64,000 bases of DNA from assembly GCA_034190875.2 (NCBI GenBank), contig CM067349.1, positions 4,721,979-4,785,978 of the forward strand, written 5' to 3'. Shown in pieces: positions 1 to 10,530 of the stretch. Each line of letters opens with the position of its first letter. Within the stretch, counting starts at the first letter, position 1. Origin of the DNA: Urechis unicinctus. Lineage: Eukaryota; Annelida; Polychaeta; Xenopneusta; Urechidae. Under the pieces are notes generated by a model. The model did not search any database, was not told the origin of the DNA, and saw only the letters and a program-made list of their open reading frames with translations. The translations under genes and the position numbers were made by a program.

Positions 1-179
1 CCAACATAGTCAGCTTTGTTAATATTTAACAATTGTACCATAGTTCACCCTAAATGAAAAGACTTAATTGAGTTAACAGAGCTTATTGGAAGCGGTCGAG
101 TAATGAACCTCTCGGTTACGCCTCTACTAGGTGTCAAGACATCAGCACACAGTTAACAAAAGAAAGTGAGCTGGATATT

Positions 180-470
180 GTAATTTATCCGAATTAAATG
201 TGTGGAATAAAAGTTGGCGTATACCGATGTGGGACAATTAGCGCTACTTGAGACAAATGGCTCAATACCCTCATTGTCAAAATATTGCTCGGTGGAGGTA
301 AAACTAAAGCGTATTTGAATAAGAGGACGGATTATCCAATTACCGCGGTCAGTTTTGACTAAGTGCGCTCGTTGTCAAAAATAACCATAAGCAAGGCCAT
401 ACTTCCTCTGAAGTGCTCACGAGGTGATTGTGTGTACATGATTATGTAATGTATGTTTATGCTTGATATT
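180..470. repeat. Segmental repeat, inverted copy of 37,800-38,170
   Basis: Reading the reverse complement of 37,800-38,170 gives the same order of words seen here. The best match surrounds GAGGACGGATTATCCAATTA (about 338-357), followed by a shared AGTGCGCTCG and a shared AAGGCCATAC. It is the only clear inverted duplication between distant parts of the window. The rest of 1-1,700 shows no gene, RNA or repeat that I recognise. Confidence 0.6.
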
Positions 471-1739
471 GGTATTGCAACTCATCCACAAAACACCTTA
501 TACCGATATATATGTCAGCGAGAGAAAGTCTGTTTTTCAATGTGAATGTCGTCCAATGATGATTGATGTTAACAAATGATTTGGGACGGCGTAATATAAG
601 AATATGGTATATATGCCTTGCTAAGATAATGTTCGCGCAGCCAAAGATATTCAGCTGCCAAATATATGTTGAAACAGGGGCTGTAATTAATGCTCCACGA
701 ACGGCACCAAATAGAACTAAGGTGTCGGAAACCTTGTTGCGAGGGAAGAAATCGATGAAAAGCACATGGTTCAGACAATTGTGCATCTGATTCAAATGGT
801 AGAGTGTGAGCGGTGACGATTTTCACTGCATCTATAACATTGGTTTGTACCGCTCCATCTGTTGTATCAATGACTTGGTTCACTTGGTAGCTTGTCCTCC
901 AAGCTATTCCATCAAGAGGCACCACAACAGACCAGCAAAGATTATTAATTAATAATAAATATATCAGATAAGCCGAGAAGTAAGCTTGACTTTTCTATGA
1001 ATATGCATGTATTCCTTTTAATGTTCAATATGGTGCAGAACCAGGCCCAGAAAATTGTACCAAGCCGCGTGTTACGGTTATCAAAATGGTATTGCGCATA
1101 GTAGTTGGTAAATAGCATCATATATCATTGCATGATGGCGACGTTCTAAATGATTGACGATTATTGGCCGTCACGTTTAACTCTGCATTTAGGTCGGATG
1201 TTAATTGCCTAACTTAGTTGTATCAATTAGTGCAGCGTTTGCATGAATGTAAACGAATCATGCGATGGAGCGTGATTAAGTTAACGTCGCGCTAATACCA
1301 GTCTCAGCAGCCAGTGCGTCCAACCGTCATATGAGCAAAACTATAACCTCGTTATTGATATCTTAACGAAAAGTGAAAATGCGTATGTTCATCAATGTAT
1401 TGCATCTACGGAGCACTTTAAGGCTAAAATGGTTTAGGCAATACTCCTCCAAGCCTGTATATTAGTGCAAAACAGAAGATAGAAATTACAATGTGTTGCA
1501 TTTTGTTTGCTGCTTGTAGGGTAAGCATTAGTGTTGTTAATACATCACAGAATGTGTCACGCCGTGACTTGGCAACCCAGGCTTAATGAATTCGAAGATT
1601 GTGTTGTCAGAGGTGTACTTATACAGTTGTGTGCCAGGCATCCATAACGGGGTAATTTGGAATGGCGGATGGATATATATGCTAATTAATCAGCCAACTA
1701 ATGAACATCTGGCATGCATTAATATAACATATATGCTGT
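471..1739. other. No gene recognised
   Basis: AT-rich sequence. The short open frames at 563-790 (plus) and 457-925 (minus) overlap each other on opposite strands and carry no recognisable domain. I see no tandem repeat or mobile-element signature here. Confidence 0.5.
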
Positions 1740-2070
1740 ATAAGGTGTCTCATATCTTTGTAAGGTGACCATTCATCTTGTGAAGTTGGGTGTAATTATT
1801 GAATGACAGAACAATAACCTGATACTTGTTGTGAACTCTCAGTGTCATCATTAAGCTACTAGAGAGACATTCTCTTCCACAGTTGTTTTCATGACTGCTA
1901 TCTGTATGCTTTCCTCAACATTAAAATGTTTGGTAATGTAACATTAACAAACTTATTGACATTTGGCATCTCTGTAATAAGATACAAGCACCATTGACTT
2001 ATGAAATAATGAATAGGCCTCTGTTGTTACAAAAGAAACATGTTATGGTAAACACAATTCAACACCAAGA
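1740..2070. repeat. Segmental repeat, paralogue of 29,100-29,400
   Basis: The stretch GGTGACCATTCA...GGTGTAATTA...TGTCATCAT...CTTTCCT...AATGTTTGGTAATGTA recurs at 29,108-29,300 with scattered substitutions and small indels. The divergence looks old. No open frame is conserved between the copies. Confidence 0.7.
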
Positions 2071-2355
2071 TAGCATAGTAAACATGGGATGAAGGAGGAC
2101 AAAGCGCTGAAGCTGCCAATAATTATTAGGTTATTATTCCATGCTCCTTGTCATGTACAATCACTACTACCGGATAATTTGTCCTTCTTTGTTATCACTG
2201 GCATATGAAGAGCAAGTTCCCTATTCTGACCATAAAAACAATCAGGCAATTATATCAACGATCTATTATAGGGTTCCTACGTTGCATCTTCCTTAATAAC
2301 CGTCCAACATTACAAACCTGGGTTATTGTAACAAAAGGCGCAGCAAAAGTGATCA

Positions 2356-2373
2356 CATACACACACACACACA

Positions 2374-2443
<70 letters not shown>

Positions 2444-2467
2444 GAATATATATATATATATAGATAG

Positions 2468-2540
<73 letters not shown>

Positions 2541-2555
2541 AGAGAGATGAGAGAG

Positions 2556-2590
<35 letters not shown>

Positions 2591-2594
2591 CTCT

Positions 2595-2621
<27 letters not shown>
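2356..2621. repeat. Compound AC/AT/AG microsatellite
   Basis: A dinucleotide tract of (AC)n to about 2,418 is followed by (AT)n to about 2,470 and then a long, slightly interrupted (AG)n to 2,621. The AG part contains a small palindrome, GAGAGCTCTCT, near 2,584. Open frames reading THTHTH or LSLSLS across it are artefacts of the repeat. Confidence 0.97.
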
Positions 2622-2628
<7 letters not shown>

Positions 2629-3479
2629 AACTTAGCAGTTCAGGTAAATTATTCCCGTTGGCAGTTGTGAGTGCCATATTATTGCGTCTCCACTACTGTC
2701 ATCCGTCAACACAATGAATCTAGTGCGTTTTTGTGATTGCCTGTCGGTCGGTCTCTCTTCTTTGTTCAACAATATTAAGCGTTCTGGAAATATCCAAGGA
2801 GCTTCAGTCAGAGTCATGTCGATCGACAATTAGGGTATCGAGATGACAATATCTCTACGGATTTTTTGTGTTGGGTCATGCTTGTTTGTGTGATTTCAGA
2901 AAATATGTCACGATATCTGCAATAAAATTCGTGTTTGTCACAAAATGTCGATCACGTGACAGGGTTCAGAGCTAGGACATGTTGTCCGACTATAACGAAG
3001 AAGTCACGATATATATTGCCCCACACTATATGTCATATCCGGCTACCCAGACCATAGATTGCTCTGCTAATTGCGATGGCTGTACCATATACCATGACTT
3101 CAGAAATGCATTGTTCGCGAAAATGTCGATAATTCATTATCATGAATATCTCTAATGTTAGCCAGGTTGTAGCCAGGTTGTCGTGACAGTGCTAGGTGTT
3201 GATCCATGATTGCCATTAACTCATTCTCATCTTGAAGTGGGATATGCAACATAAATGCTAGAATATTATCTTTGAGCATACGATCAATCCAACAAGCTTG
3301 TCAGCAATGCCATCATTAAGAGATTAGTGGTTTATATTACATCATCATATGCGAGCAGAATATATTCAATGCATACTATGCATACATACAAAGCTGGCTA
3401 CCAGTGATGTATATGCCTGTGCTGCATATCGTTGTTGACAATGTAAGGTCTAATGTAAATGAATGAGGGATACAGAAAT
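2622..3479. other. No gene recognised
   Basis: Unique-looking AT-rich sequence. A short direct duplication of TAGCCAGGTTG is seen at about 3,161 and 3,171. No coding domain or RNA is recognised. Confidence 0.45.
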
Positions 3480-3980
3480 CCTGACGGACGAGAGCACGTA
3501 TCGTTAGCTTAATATCGAACTTTTAACGTAGAAAGCAGGTCACAAAACCTAACACAGATTAGTGCACGCCACATGAAATACAGTTTCGTTGCATAAGAAA
3601 TTATGGCGATTCACTTTAAACGCATGGTTTGAGTTGCGTATGTCAGTGGGACGAGTAGGTCTCTGGCTGTTGTTCAATAATTCATATCTTGGCCGATTAG
3701 TTCAAGACGCTTGGCCATAATTGAGGTTGGTTGGCTTATGGCTGTGGTTGTGATGCTGTTTAATGCAACTAAGGTTCCTTATAATTTGCGGAGTATGGGT
3801 CAGTAATGAGAAATGTTGGTGTCATCGACAAACAAAGTCGCTTTTTCTTCATTCCTCAGTTGAACATGGTTACATGCGGATAGCCTACAACATACTTGTG
3901 TGTATTTCCCGTTCTTATGCAACAATGCGGCTTCAAATCATGGTTCAGGGGGTGTTCAAATTATATTTTACATAAAAAAA
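3480..3980. repeat. Segmental repeat, paralogue of 35,940-36,420
   Basis: Shared landmarks in order include GCAGGT...ACAA, CATGGTTT, GGTCTCTGGCTGTTGTTCAATAAT versus TATCTAGCTATTGCTCAATAAT, then ATGGGTCAGTA and CATCGACAAAC. Divergence is high. The open frame at 3,763-3,975 here and the 126-codon frame at 36,221-36,601 in the partner are only partly alike in sequence, which argues against a conserved protein. Confidence 0.6.
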
Positions 3981-4077
3981 TGTCTGTGTGTTTACTTTTA
4001 TCTTGATTAAGGTTTTGTATTTCAGGTTTGTTTAAAAATTCCCATGCATGTTTGACTTATCCTTATTCTGCATAATA

Positions 4078-4278
4078 ACTGTATTACTGGCAATAGAAAC
4101 AGGATTCGCTTCTAACTAACTGTATTACTGGCAATAGAAACAGGATTCGCTTCTAACTAACTGTATTACTGGCAATAGAAACAGGATTCGCTTCTAACTA
4201 ACTGTATTACTGGCAATAGAAACAGGATTCGCTTCTAACTAACTGTATTACTGGCAATAGAAACAGGATTCGCTTCTG
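4078..4278 (+). repeat. 41-bp minisatellite, 5 copies
   Basis: The unit begins at the phrase GTATTACTGGCAATAGAAAC, which starts at 4,081, 4,122, 4,163, 4,204 and 4,245. Period is exactly 41 bp. The five copies look identical until the last one breaks off into GAGTCTCAG. Such homogeneity implies recent expansion or slippage, or an assembly collapse. Confidence 0.97.
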
Positions 4279-4339
4279 AGTCTCAGAATGACACTGGAAT
4301 TTATTGTCATGCATTAGACATAGGCCTGCTATGTCTGCG

Positions 4340-4475
4340 GTAAGAAGAACATGTCATTTCGGTCCCCGGGGCAAGGACAACGCTGAGTGCAGGGTGGGTT
4401 GACGGCGGTCATTAGGGTGAGGCCCTGGCAATCAGATACAACAGGCTCACGGCAGTGCGGAATGGTTAAACTAGC
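4340..4475. other. GC-rich patch of unknown nature
   Basis: A stretch of about 130 bases is clearly richer in G and C than its flanks (for example CCCCGGGGCAAGGACAACG and GGGTGAGGCCCTGGCA). It matches no RNA gene I know (5S, U1, U2, SRP and tRNA were considered) and shows no long open frame. A fragment of a mobile-element UTR is one possibility. Confidence 0.35.
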
Positions 4476-4479
4476 CATA

Positions 4480-5300
4480 TTGTTTGTGGTACCAACCAGT
4501 TATTGGACCAAGCTAGTGTGAAACCGCGATTGAGAATTAGCTGAATCCTTAGCAGTATTATCAAGTGAATATTATTTTTACCTGCTTCTGGATAAATTCA
4601 TAGAATTAGTCCATGGAACCGAATGGGAAAAAAACCGCAATGACTACTGTTATCTGAGCTATAATTACACATGGAAAATATCAGGGTAGTTATATGGAAG
4701 GTAATAAATGTAGATAATGATGATTATACCATTGCCGACGATGTCTACGATACGACAGTCAGTAATCAATATTCAATAGTTAAGCATCGCACGCCGTCTG
4801 TCTGTCCACCGGGAATAGCATCATCATACAATGGGATGCTGCTCCCACTACAGGTAGCCTGCCATTGGCATGATCCTAGCCACGAGTGGTCTGTGGGCCG
4901 CATAATAGCAGGAAACCAGTCCCTTCACATGACAGGATGTGTTGTAACACATACTGACATGCAAATACAACATTATTGCGTATACTTTATATACTTTGCT
5001 CAGCCCGTCAATGTCCAAACGGTGTTTTTACATAACCACAATATTCATTTGCAATAGTATAAAGGACATCCTTTTTTTATCTTTAACGTTTTTTAAATTT
5101 GATAGACTTTTACCTAAATGAAACGTCAACGCAGAGGTAAAGTAGGCTTTGAAGTCAACGAATGATTCGAGACTGTGATATATATGTCTGACATTGCCAG
5201 CCGAAAAGGTTGTAAACGAATTTCGAAGCAAGGTTTGTTTAGAGAGTCGATGTAGTGGTTTAGGACGGATGTGAATATTAAACTGTTTGCTGTGATCCAA
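4480..5300. other. No gene recognised
   Basis: Contains a 128-codon open frame (4,671-5,057, plus) with no recognisable domain and no conserved partner elsewhere in the window. I cannot support it as a gene. Confidence 0.35.
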
Positions 5301-5419
5301 GACATTTGTACCATAATCGGATCAAAGCATCGCCCTGTTGTTTAGGACGGAATCAATACAATCATATAAGGGACAATACGGGGCATTACATGGAGGCGTG
5401 TATCATTCAATCAACCCGT

Positions 5420-5800
5420 TTACTGTTGCTTAAACGATATACGGGAAACACAGTGAACGTAAATATTTGTTGGCGTCAAGTCTACACGCCGTATCACGAC
5501 TCCTGCACGTCTATTAACTACGAGTCTAACATTTTGCGATCTTTTGTCATCACCAAGTCTGGGATACATCCATCGTATGGGCGATTTGTAGGCGATTGTA
5601 CACTGCTGGTGGAAGCAGGGCGCGACATCATTCGGTCATTACCCTGATTGGCTATGGGTAATCACTTTAAGAGACGCCTATAACATACGCATGCTGGTTC
5701 TACAATCACCCGTAGCGTACAAATATGAGCCATGTCGACAATGTGCACGTGGGATTGGTTCAAGCGGCGGCACCAACGAATTACATCTACACCTATACAT
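5420..5800. repeat. Segmental repeat, paralogue of 28,270-28,600
   Basis: The order GAACGTAAATAT, CACGACTC, TCTAACATTT, ATATGGGCGG-like, TACACTG, CTATTGG-like, AACATACGCA, GCTGGTT, AATGTCGACA-like and TTCAAGCGGCG is the same in both copies. Several small indels break any shared reading frame, including the 113-codon frame at 5,306-5,647. Confidence 0.75.
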
Positions 5801-5928
5801 AACTTTGAGTTAGAAGGTTAGTACTGGAGTGCATTTCATTAATTTTCGTTCACCTGTAAGCAAAGGAATGTATGTGAATTTGAACCAATGAGCGCTAGAT
5901 AACGAATTTAGGAAAGAAAACCTTCTAG

Positions 5929-6331
<403 letters not shown>

Positions 6332-6337
6332 ATATAT

Positions 6338-6376
<39 letters not shown>

Positions 6377-6413
6377 TATATATATATAGAGATATATAGA
6401 GAGATATATATAT

Positions 6414-6448
<35 letters not shown>

Positions 6449-6540
6449 TGAATATATATATGTATAGATATATAGGATAATATATATATATATATAGAGA
6501 GATATATATATATATATATATATATTTAGATATCTATATA

Positions 6541-6634
<94 letters not shown>
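6332..6634. repeat. Degenerate TA/GA simple-sequence tract
   Basis: TATA with interspersed AGAGATATAT and ATATAGAT words, ending in a purer TA run at about 6,545-6,628. The duplicate at 29.5 kb passes directly from unique sequence to the GCGATTAATTG-like word and lacks this tract. Confidence 0.95.
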
Positions 6635-6637
<3 letters not shown>

Positions 6638-7539
6638 CCGCGATTAATTGTTTATTTCCCCACGTTCATGCAATTGTTATTTGACCCTGATGGCAGAAGT
6701 AACCTCCGGTGCCATTACGTGACGTGGCACCACTCATCCAAATATTACTTTAACCAACCTGCCTATTTGTTTTGCAGTATTTTGCACATTGTGTTATGCC
6801 ATTCTAACTGCTCGCTTCGACACAACCCGAATATGTACAATTTGGGCTTAATCAAATAGGTTTGTACGTCACATAGATAGTAATTCTAGGTCGTATAGCG
6901 TTATGTACATATCTCCATCAGAACAACGCAGACGATAAAGATTCATGATGACTGCCATTGACACGCCAATGTGCAATAACTATTTCGTGGCCTTCGTGGA
7001 ATTCTCGTCCAGCACAAGCTTTGATTTATTCCATGATGAAAAGCGTCCGTAGGGACATTTTGATACAGGCATATATGCTCATAGGAATAGTAGAATCACC
7101 GACAACTTCCGTTAATCAGGCTGCATATTGATCATAATAACTGCACTATTCGAATCAAAAAAGCAATCCTGCATTATGCTCTCGCCACACACACGTGTAC
7201 ACAATGCAGCATTGTTGGAATATTTGTACCACTGTAATTTCTTCAATTGCTTGTATTTTCCTTGATACAATCTGTCAATTTATAGCATGGCTGTTAGACA
7301 AGGTAGCAAAGAGATTTTTGCATCGTTCATGGCTAATGAAGTTATGAACATGTGTAGCTACGAACCGCCTTTAACAGCGGCAAGAAGAATATTTGAACGA
7401 TCTTGATGGATAGAAAGTTGAATTTCGCATCATCCTGCTCAGCCAAGCGAAATATTAACGGGACTATTGATAGTTGGACGTTCAAATGATGGAACTTAAA
7501 AATAACGATTATTTTACCTGCCTTAAAGTAAAAGCAAGC
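6638..7539. repeat. Segmental repeat, paralogue of 29,535-30,337
   Basis: The shared order begins with the identical TTGTTATTTGACCCTGATGG (6,673 and 29,573). It continues with CAACGCAGACGAT.AAGATTC and GTGATGACTGCCATT, and closes with AAAAATAACGATT...GTAAAAGCAAGC. The correspondence stops at 7,539, exactly where the LINE insertion begins, and resumes at about 8,151. Confidence 0.85.
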
Positions 7540-8151
7540 GCCTGACGACATCTCATTGACATTTTATTGCTCTCCCTTATGGAGTTTAGACCACCGGCAC
7601 TTAGAGGTTTTTTGCCGAACCTGGCGAAAATGTATTAGGCGTGTCTGGAAGCTCCATCCACTAACGCGTTCCATATACTTACATCTTTTAACAGGTCAAC
7701 AACCAATCATTAAACAGTTAATGAAGCGCTATATCATGTTTCTATGTAAATGCATAAGCAGTGGTAACAATGTGTTGTCCTTTGTGAGCAGACTCTGCGC
7801 ATCTAGTTATTCGACTGTTGCTTGCAATCTGAGAATTGTAATGTCCACCATTGGTATCAGTACTAACGCTATTTTCTCAGCAGAAATCACGCCGAATGAG
7901 TACCTACTCAGGTTGAGTGACAATGTAATAGACATTAATGTGTTAAACACTATTTCATTATTAAGAGAGCTCATTATGCAACGGGATGGGCGAGCAATTT
8001 CTATTCTTACCCGGCAAGAAATTGACGAGCTCCTGTCCACAATTTGCACGTTACGATGTTAATCTTCATTTCTTTCTTGCACTGATTTTTTTACAAATCT
8101 GTACGTTTATATGTACGAAATACTATATATATACATATATATATTAGCTGT
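7540..8151 (+). mobile_element. 5'-truncated LINE (CR1/L2-like) 3' end
   Basis: This segment is present here but missing from the paralogous block: at about 30,338 the flanks GTAAAAGCAAGC and TGAACAACTGCC are almost joined. It carries the C-terminal part of a non-LTR retrotransposon ORF2 and ends in a short TA-rich tail (8,122-8,145). It is therefore a 5'-truncated insertion made after the two blocks separated. No target-site duplication is certain. Confidence 0.8.
7556..8062 (+). pseudogene. LINE ORF2 C-terminal fragment
   Basis: An open frame of 168 codons closed by TAA. Its first residues (TTG, not ATG) are simply the truncation point. The N-terminal part reads FYCSPLWSLD then FCRTWRKCIRRVWKLH; this matches the region after the reverse transcriptase domain of CR1/L2-type LINEs, where the family shows LYGSQLWD-like and W-R-K-x-x-R-x-x-W/L words. 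The stretch around SSGNNVLSFVSRLC also fits the family's N-x-x-V-x-x-x-x-x-L pattern. The endonuclease and reverse transcriptase domains are absent, so no active protein is possible. The frame is still open, which suggests a fairly young insertion. Clade assignment (CR1 versus L2) is uncertain. Confidence 0.75.
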
Positions 8152-8600
8152 TTGAACAACTGCCTCAAGTGCTTAGCATAACAGATATACTTATGCAAAA
8201 TGCTATCAAATATCAATAGCTTCGAGAAACGAGAGCGACCATTTTGGATGCCAAATGAACGTTCACATGTTTGGACGGTTACTAACATTATTAAGGTTTA
8301 TTATTCATGCAGCAAAATATAACACTAGCGTATGGCCTAATGGAAGGTTATGTATAATATCACACGTACATCTGTCTCACAAATCAGAGGATTTTTGTTA
8401 CTTCAGTTATCAATACAGCTAAAGTCACTGTAGGCGTTTGAACGAACTAACCAGGAAACTACAAAATATCTTTCACTCATTTGTTATTTCCAAGATGTTA
8501 ATATTCCAATTGATGAATTAAATCGACATTAAATTTTCCTACCCAGATGAAACAGTTAAGAGGGCATTTCACGGCAACATCTCCCAATTATAAAGCTCAT
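8152..8600. repeat. Segmental repeat, paralogue of 30,338-30,560
   Basis: The order GAACAACTGCCTCAA, AAGGTTTATTATTCA.GCAGCAAAATA, TATGGCCT-like, CACAAATCAG and CTTCAGTT is shared. After this the first copy has about 3.6 kb, including the hAT element, that the second lacks. Confidence 0.75.
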
Positions 8601-8664
8601 ATATGAAGATACCGTGTTGCTTACAACAACATAGTAACGCTGACAGTGATATGCCATTTTTGAA

Positions 8665-8744
8665 AATATTTATGTATATGTATATTGATATATATATACC
8701 TATACATATATTTATATATGTATATAAATATGTATATATATATA
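8665..8744. repeat. TA-rich tract abutting the hAT element
   Basis: Degenerate ATGTATATG/TATATATA sequence that ends exactly where the transposon terminus CAGGGC begins. It may hide the original left target-site duplication. Confidence 0.9.
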
Positions 8745-9169
8745 CAGGGCTCGAAACTAACGCCCGTCCGCCAACTTTATCGGATGTCCCGTTGGTATTG
8801 TTAATTGGGCGTTAATATACCGTCGCTCACTTAGCTGACGACTTGTTCACATAATAACTAACGCAGCAATGTGACGGTGATACTTACATGACGCATCATC
8901 ACTCATATGATTTCTGGCCTTTTATATATAATATAACTGTGTTTGTTTTATTCAAACAATATCATTCTTCCATTACCATATCCGAAATCGTAAAAACACC
9001 CCTCACGAGCAGCCGTGAATTTGTTGTGCTAGAATTGTATTCGAGTGCTTGTTTATCTTTGCATGTGTCGCTGTTGGCCGGGATGTGCCAATTTATTGTT
9101 GTTGTTTCAGGTAATAATGTAAGAAGCTGCATAGAGGTATGACTCTAAGGTTAGGGTCGGCTTTTGAGA

Positions 9170-9310
9170 AGCTGTGACAGGAGCTTGCGCTTTCATCTGG
9201 TCAGCGCGTCACGACGCGGCGCGTGCTGTCAACGTGTCACGTCATGACACGGGCGAAACGTCGGTCGCTGCGTAGCGTCGCGCGTTGCGTTTGGGTCTCG
9301 GCGAACTTTG
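9170..9310 (+). promoter_or_regulatory. CpG-rich subterminal/promoter region of hAT
   Basis: Immediately upstream of the transposase ORF, this stretch is rich in CG dinucleotides with repeated GCGTCACGACGCG-like words. It also has an inverted repeat GTGTCA-CGTCA-TGACAC at 9,234-9,250. It could be the transposase promoter and/or subterminal transposase-binding repeats. Function is inferred from position and composition only. Confidence 0.4.
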
Positions 9311-9327
9311 GATAAGTAAGGCTTCGT

Positions 9328-9753
9328 TTGATCATGATTAATCATCAAGCTCTGTTCTACGAGTCGACCAAGTCAAATCGTCAGCGTCCAAATCCCCAAT
9401 TTTTCTACACTAAGTGGCATTTCGTTGAAGGGGCCAAGCCTCCCCAGCCAAGTCAGCGCAAGCTACCAGAAGAGCTAAGGCTTCAAAGTAAAGATTATGA
9501 GAAAAAAAGAGGAAGGAAATGGAATTCTAGCTGGCTGAAAACAGACTGCGGAGAAGAAAGAGGTTGGCTGCGACACGATGGAAAGCAAGATGTAATGTTT
9601 TGCGATTGCTGCAGAACATGCTGTCGGAATATGCTTTCAGATTTTGGTGATCAGACACCAGCCAAACCCGTTGAACATTTCAGTGTTGTACTCTCTGGTG
9701 CAGGTGTTGACACTGCATTTATCCCAGACCAGTGGGCAATGCTTAAAGCACCG
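9328..9753 (+). pseudogene. hAT transposase exon 1 (core deleted)
   Basis: The open frame from ATG at 9,334 or 9,340 to a strong splice donor CCG|GTGAGC at 9,753/9,754 (nominal ORF start 9,328). The sequence reads KRGRKWNSSWLK, then WLRHDGKQDVMFCDCC. This is the N-terminal pattern of the ZNF862/KIAA1586-like branch of hAT-derived proteins, where a W-L-x-x-D...x-x-M-x-C-x-x-C start precedes a TTF-type zinc finger. Soon after (about residue 110) it jumps to VEHFSVVLSGAGVDTAFIPD and QWAMLK, sequence normally found just before the C-terminal dimerisation domain. The RNase H-like catalytic core is therefore missing, apparently by an in-frame deletion. A shortened DNA-binding product is conceivable from this exon, but exon 2 is broken. 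Confidence 0.7.
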
Positions 9754-9839
9754 GTGAGCTGATGCTGAATAAACCTATTTATCATTTGTGTTATATGTAA
9801 ATAATCATTGCCTATAGTATGCTCATATGTCTTGTGCAG
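9754..9839 (+). other. Intron of the hAT transposase relic
   Basis: An 86-base intron candidate begins GTGAGC and ends TCTTGTGCAG. Exon 1 ends on a complete codon. The exon 2 frame starting at 9,840 (ATT CTC ATC GAC) leads towards the hATC motif, which supports the splice prediction. Confidence 0.55.
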
Positions 9840-10257
9840 ATTCTCATCGACAGCAGCAGTGGTCCGGGAATTGACTAGATGTCCTGGGCAAGCATCAACA
9901 GGGCACATAGGACAGACAGTTGTGATGTATTAGCCCTCATGGACCTCATTCTGACCCTTCCTGCCTCTACAGCTGTGCGAAAGAGGATTCAACATAAAAA
10001 ATGACTGGAGGTCCAGTCTTGGCGCAGACTCCCTCAACGACCTGATGACTGTGCTTCTTGTGTCACCCCCTACCGCTGACTGCAACCCTGAGCATGCTAT
10101 AGAACTGTTATAGATTACTGGGACCTGGTATCGACGCTCCAGTTACAAGGAAAACATTCGATGTGAAAGTGAGGAGGAGGATGGACTAGAGGAGGACTTT
10201 GTTTGCATTGGTTTGTCCAGGGCACTCGAGGCCATATACCAGAAAGACTGTTGTTAA
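9840..10257 (+). pseudogene. hAT transposase exon 2, hATC dimerisation domain, disabled
   Basis: Reading in the spliced frame gives INRAHR...LALMDLILTLPASTAV, then after a one-base frameshift near 9,975 it continues ERGFNIKNDWRSSLGADSL...AIEL. This is the hallmark hATC block (leucine-rich, P-x-S-T/N-A-x-C-E-R-G-F). Lesions are a TAG at 9,876-9,878, the frameshift near 9,975, and a TAG at 10,111-10,113 where the family normally has tryptophan after AIEL. The terminal TAA is at 10,255-10,257, after an acidic SEEEDGLEED tail. Three lesions mean the copy cannot make a complete transposase. Confidence 0.8.
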
Positions 10258-10398
10258 GTAGGGTGTTATTGTTGGGTGTATTATATGTTCTTACCCGAGT
10301 GTCATGTTTTTCTTGATGTGTTTGAATGTGGTGCAATTTTATTTTATTTTTTTGCTCGTGTATATTGTGAGTTATATTATGCGGGTTATGGGTAAAAA

Positions 10399-10404
10399 AA
10401 TAAA
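10399..10404 (+). terminator. Polyadenylation signal AATAAA of hAT gene
   Basis: A canonical AATAAA lies about 140 bases after the transposase stop and before the right terminal repeat, where the element's own mRNA would end. Confidence 0.45.
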
Positions 10405-10530
10405 GTATTCATAAATATACATAAACTTGTGTTGAATTTTGTTGGCTGGTGGAATTTTTTCTGGGCAGGTGGATTTTGGGAACTACCAGCCAAGTTGGCT
10501 GGTGGCAAATTTTCTTAGTTTCATGCCCTG

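Larger units (their letters stand above)
8745..10530 (+). mobile_element. hAT-superfamily DNA transposon, internally deleted
   Basis: The left end reads CAGGGCTCGAAACTAA (8,745-8,760). The right end (10,515-10,530) is its inverse with two mismatches, the reverse complement being CAGGGCATGAAACTAA. CAGGG termini are typical of hAT elements. Between them lies a two-exon transposase relic on the plus strand with an N-terminal zinc-finger-like region and a C-terminal hAT dimerisation domain, but no catalytic core. The expected 8-bp target duplication is not visible: TATATATA lies on the left and ACTGTTAC on the right. The likely explanation is decay or microsatellite turnover on the left flank. 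A CpG-rich subterminal zone lies at 9,170-9,310. The paralogous block near 30.56 kb lacks the element. Confidence 0.85.

Noticed and set aside
4340..4475. Spliceosomal, SRP or 5S RNA gene
   Set aside because: None of the diagnostic sequences of these RNAs is present.
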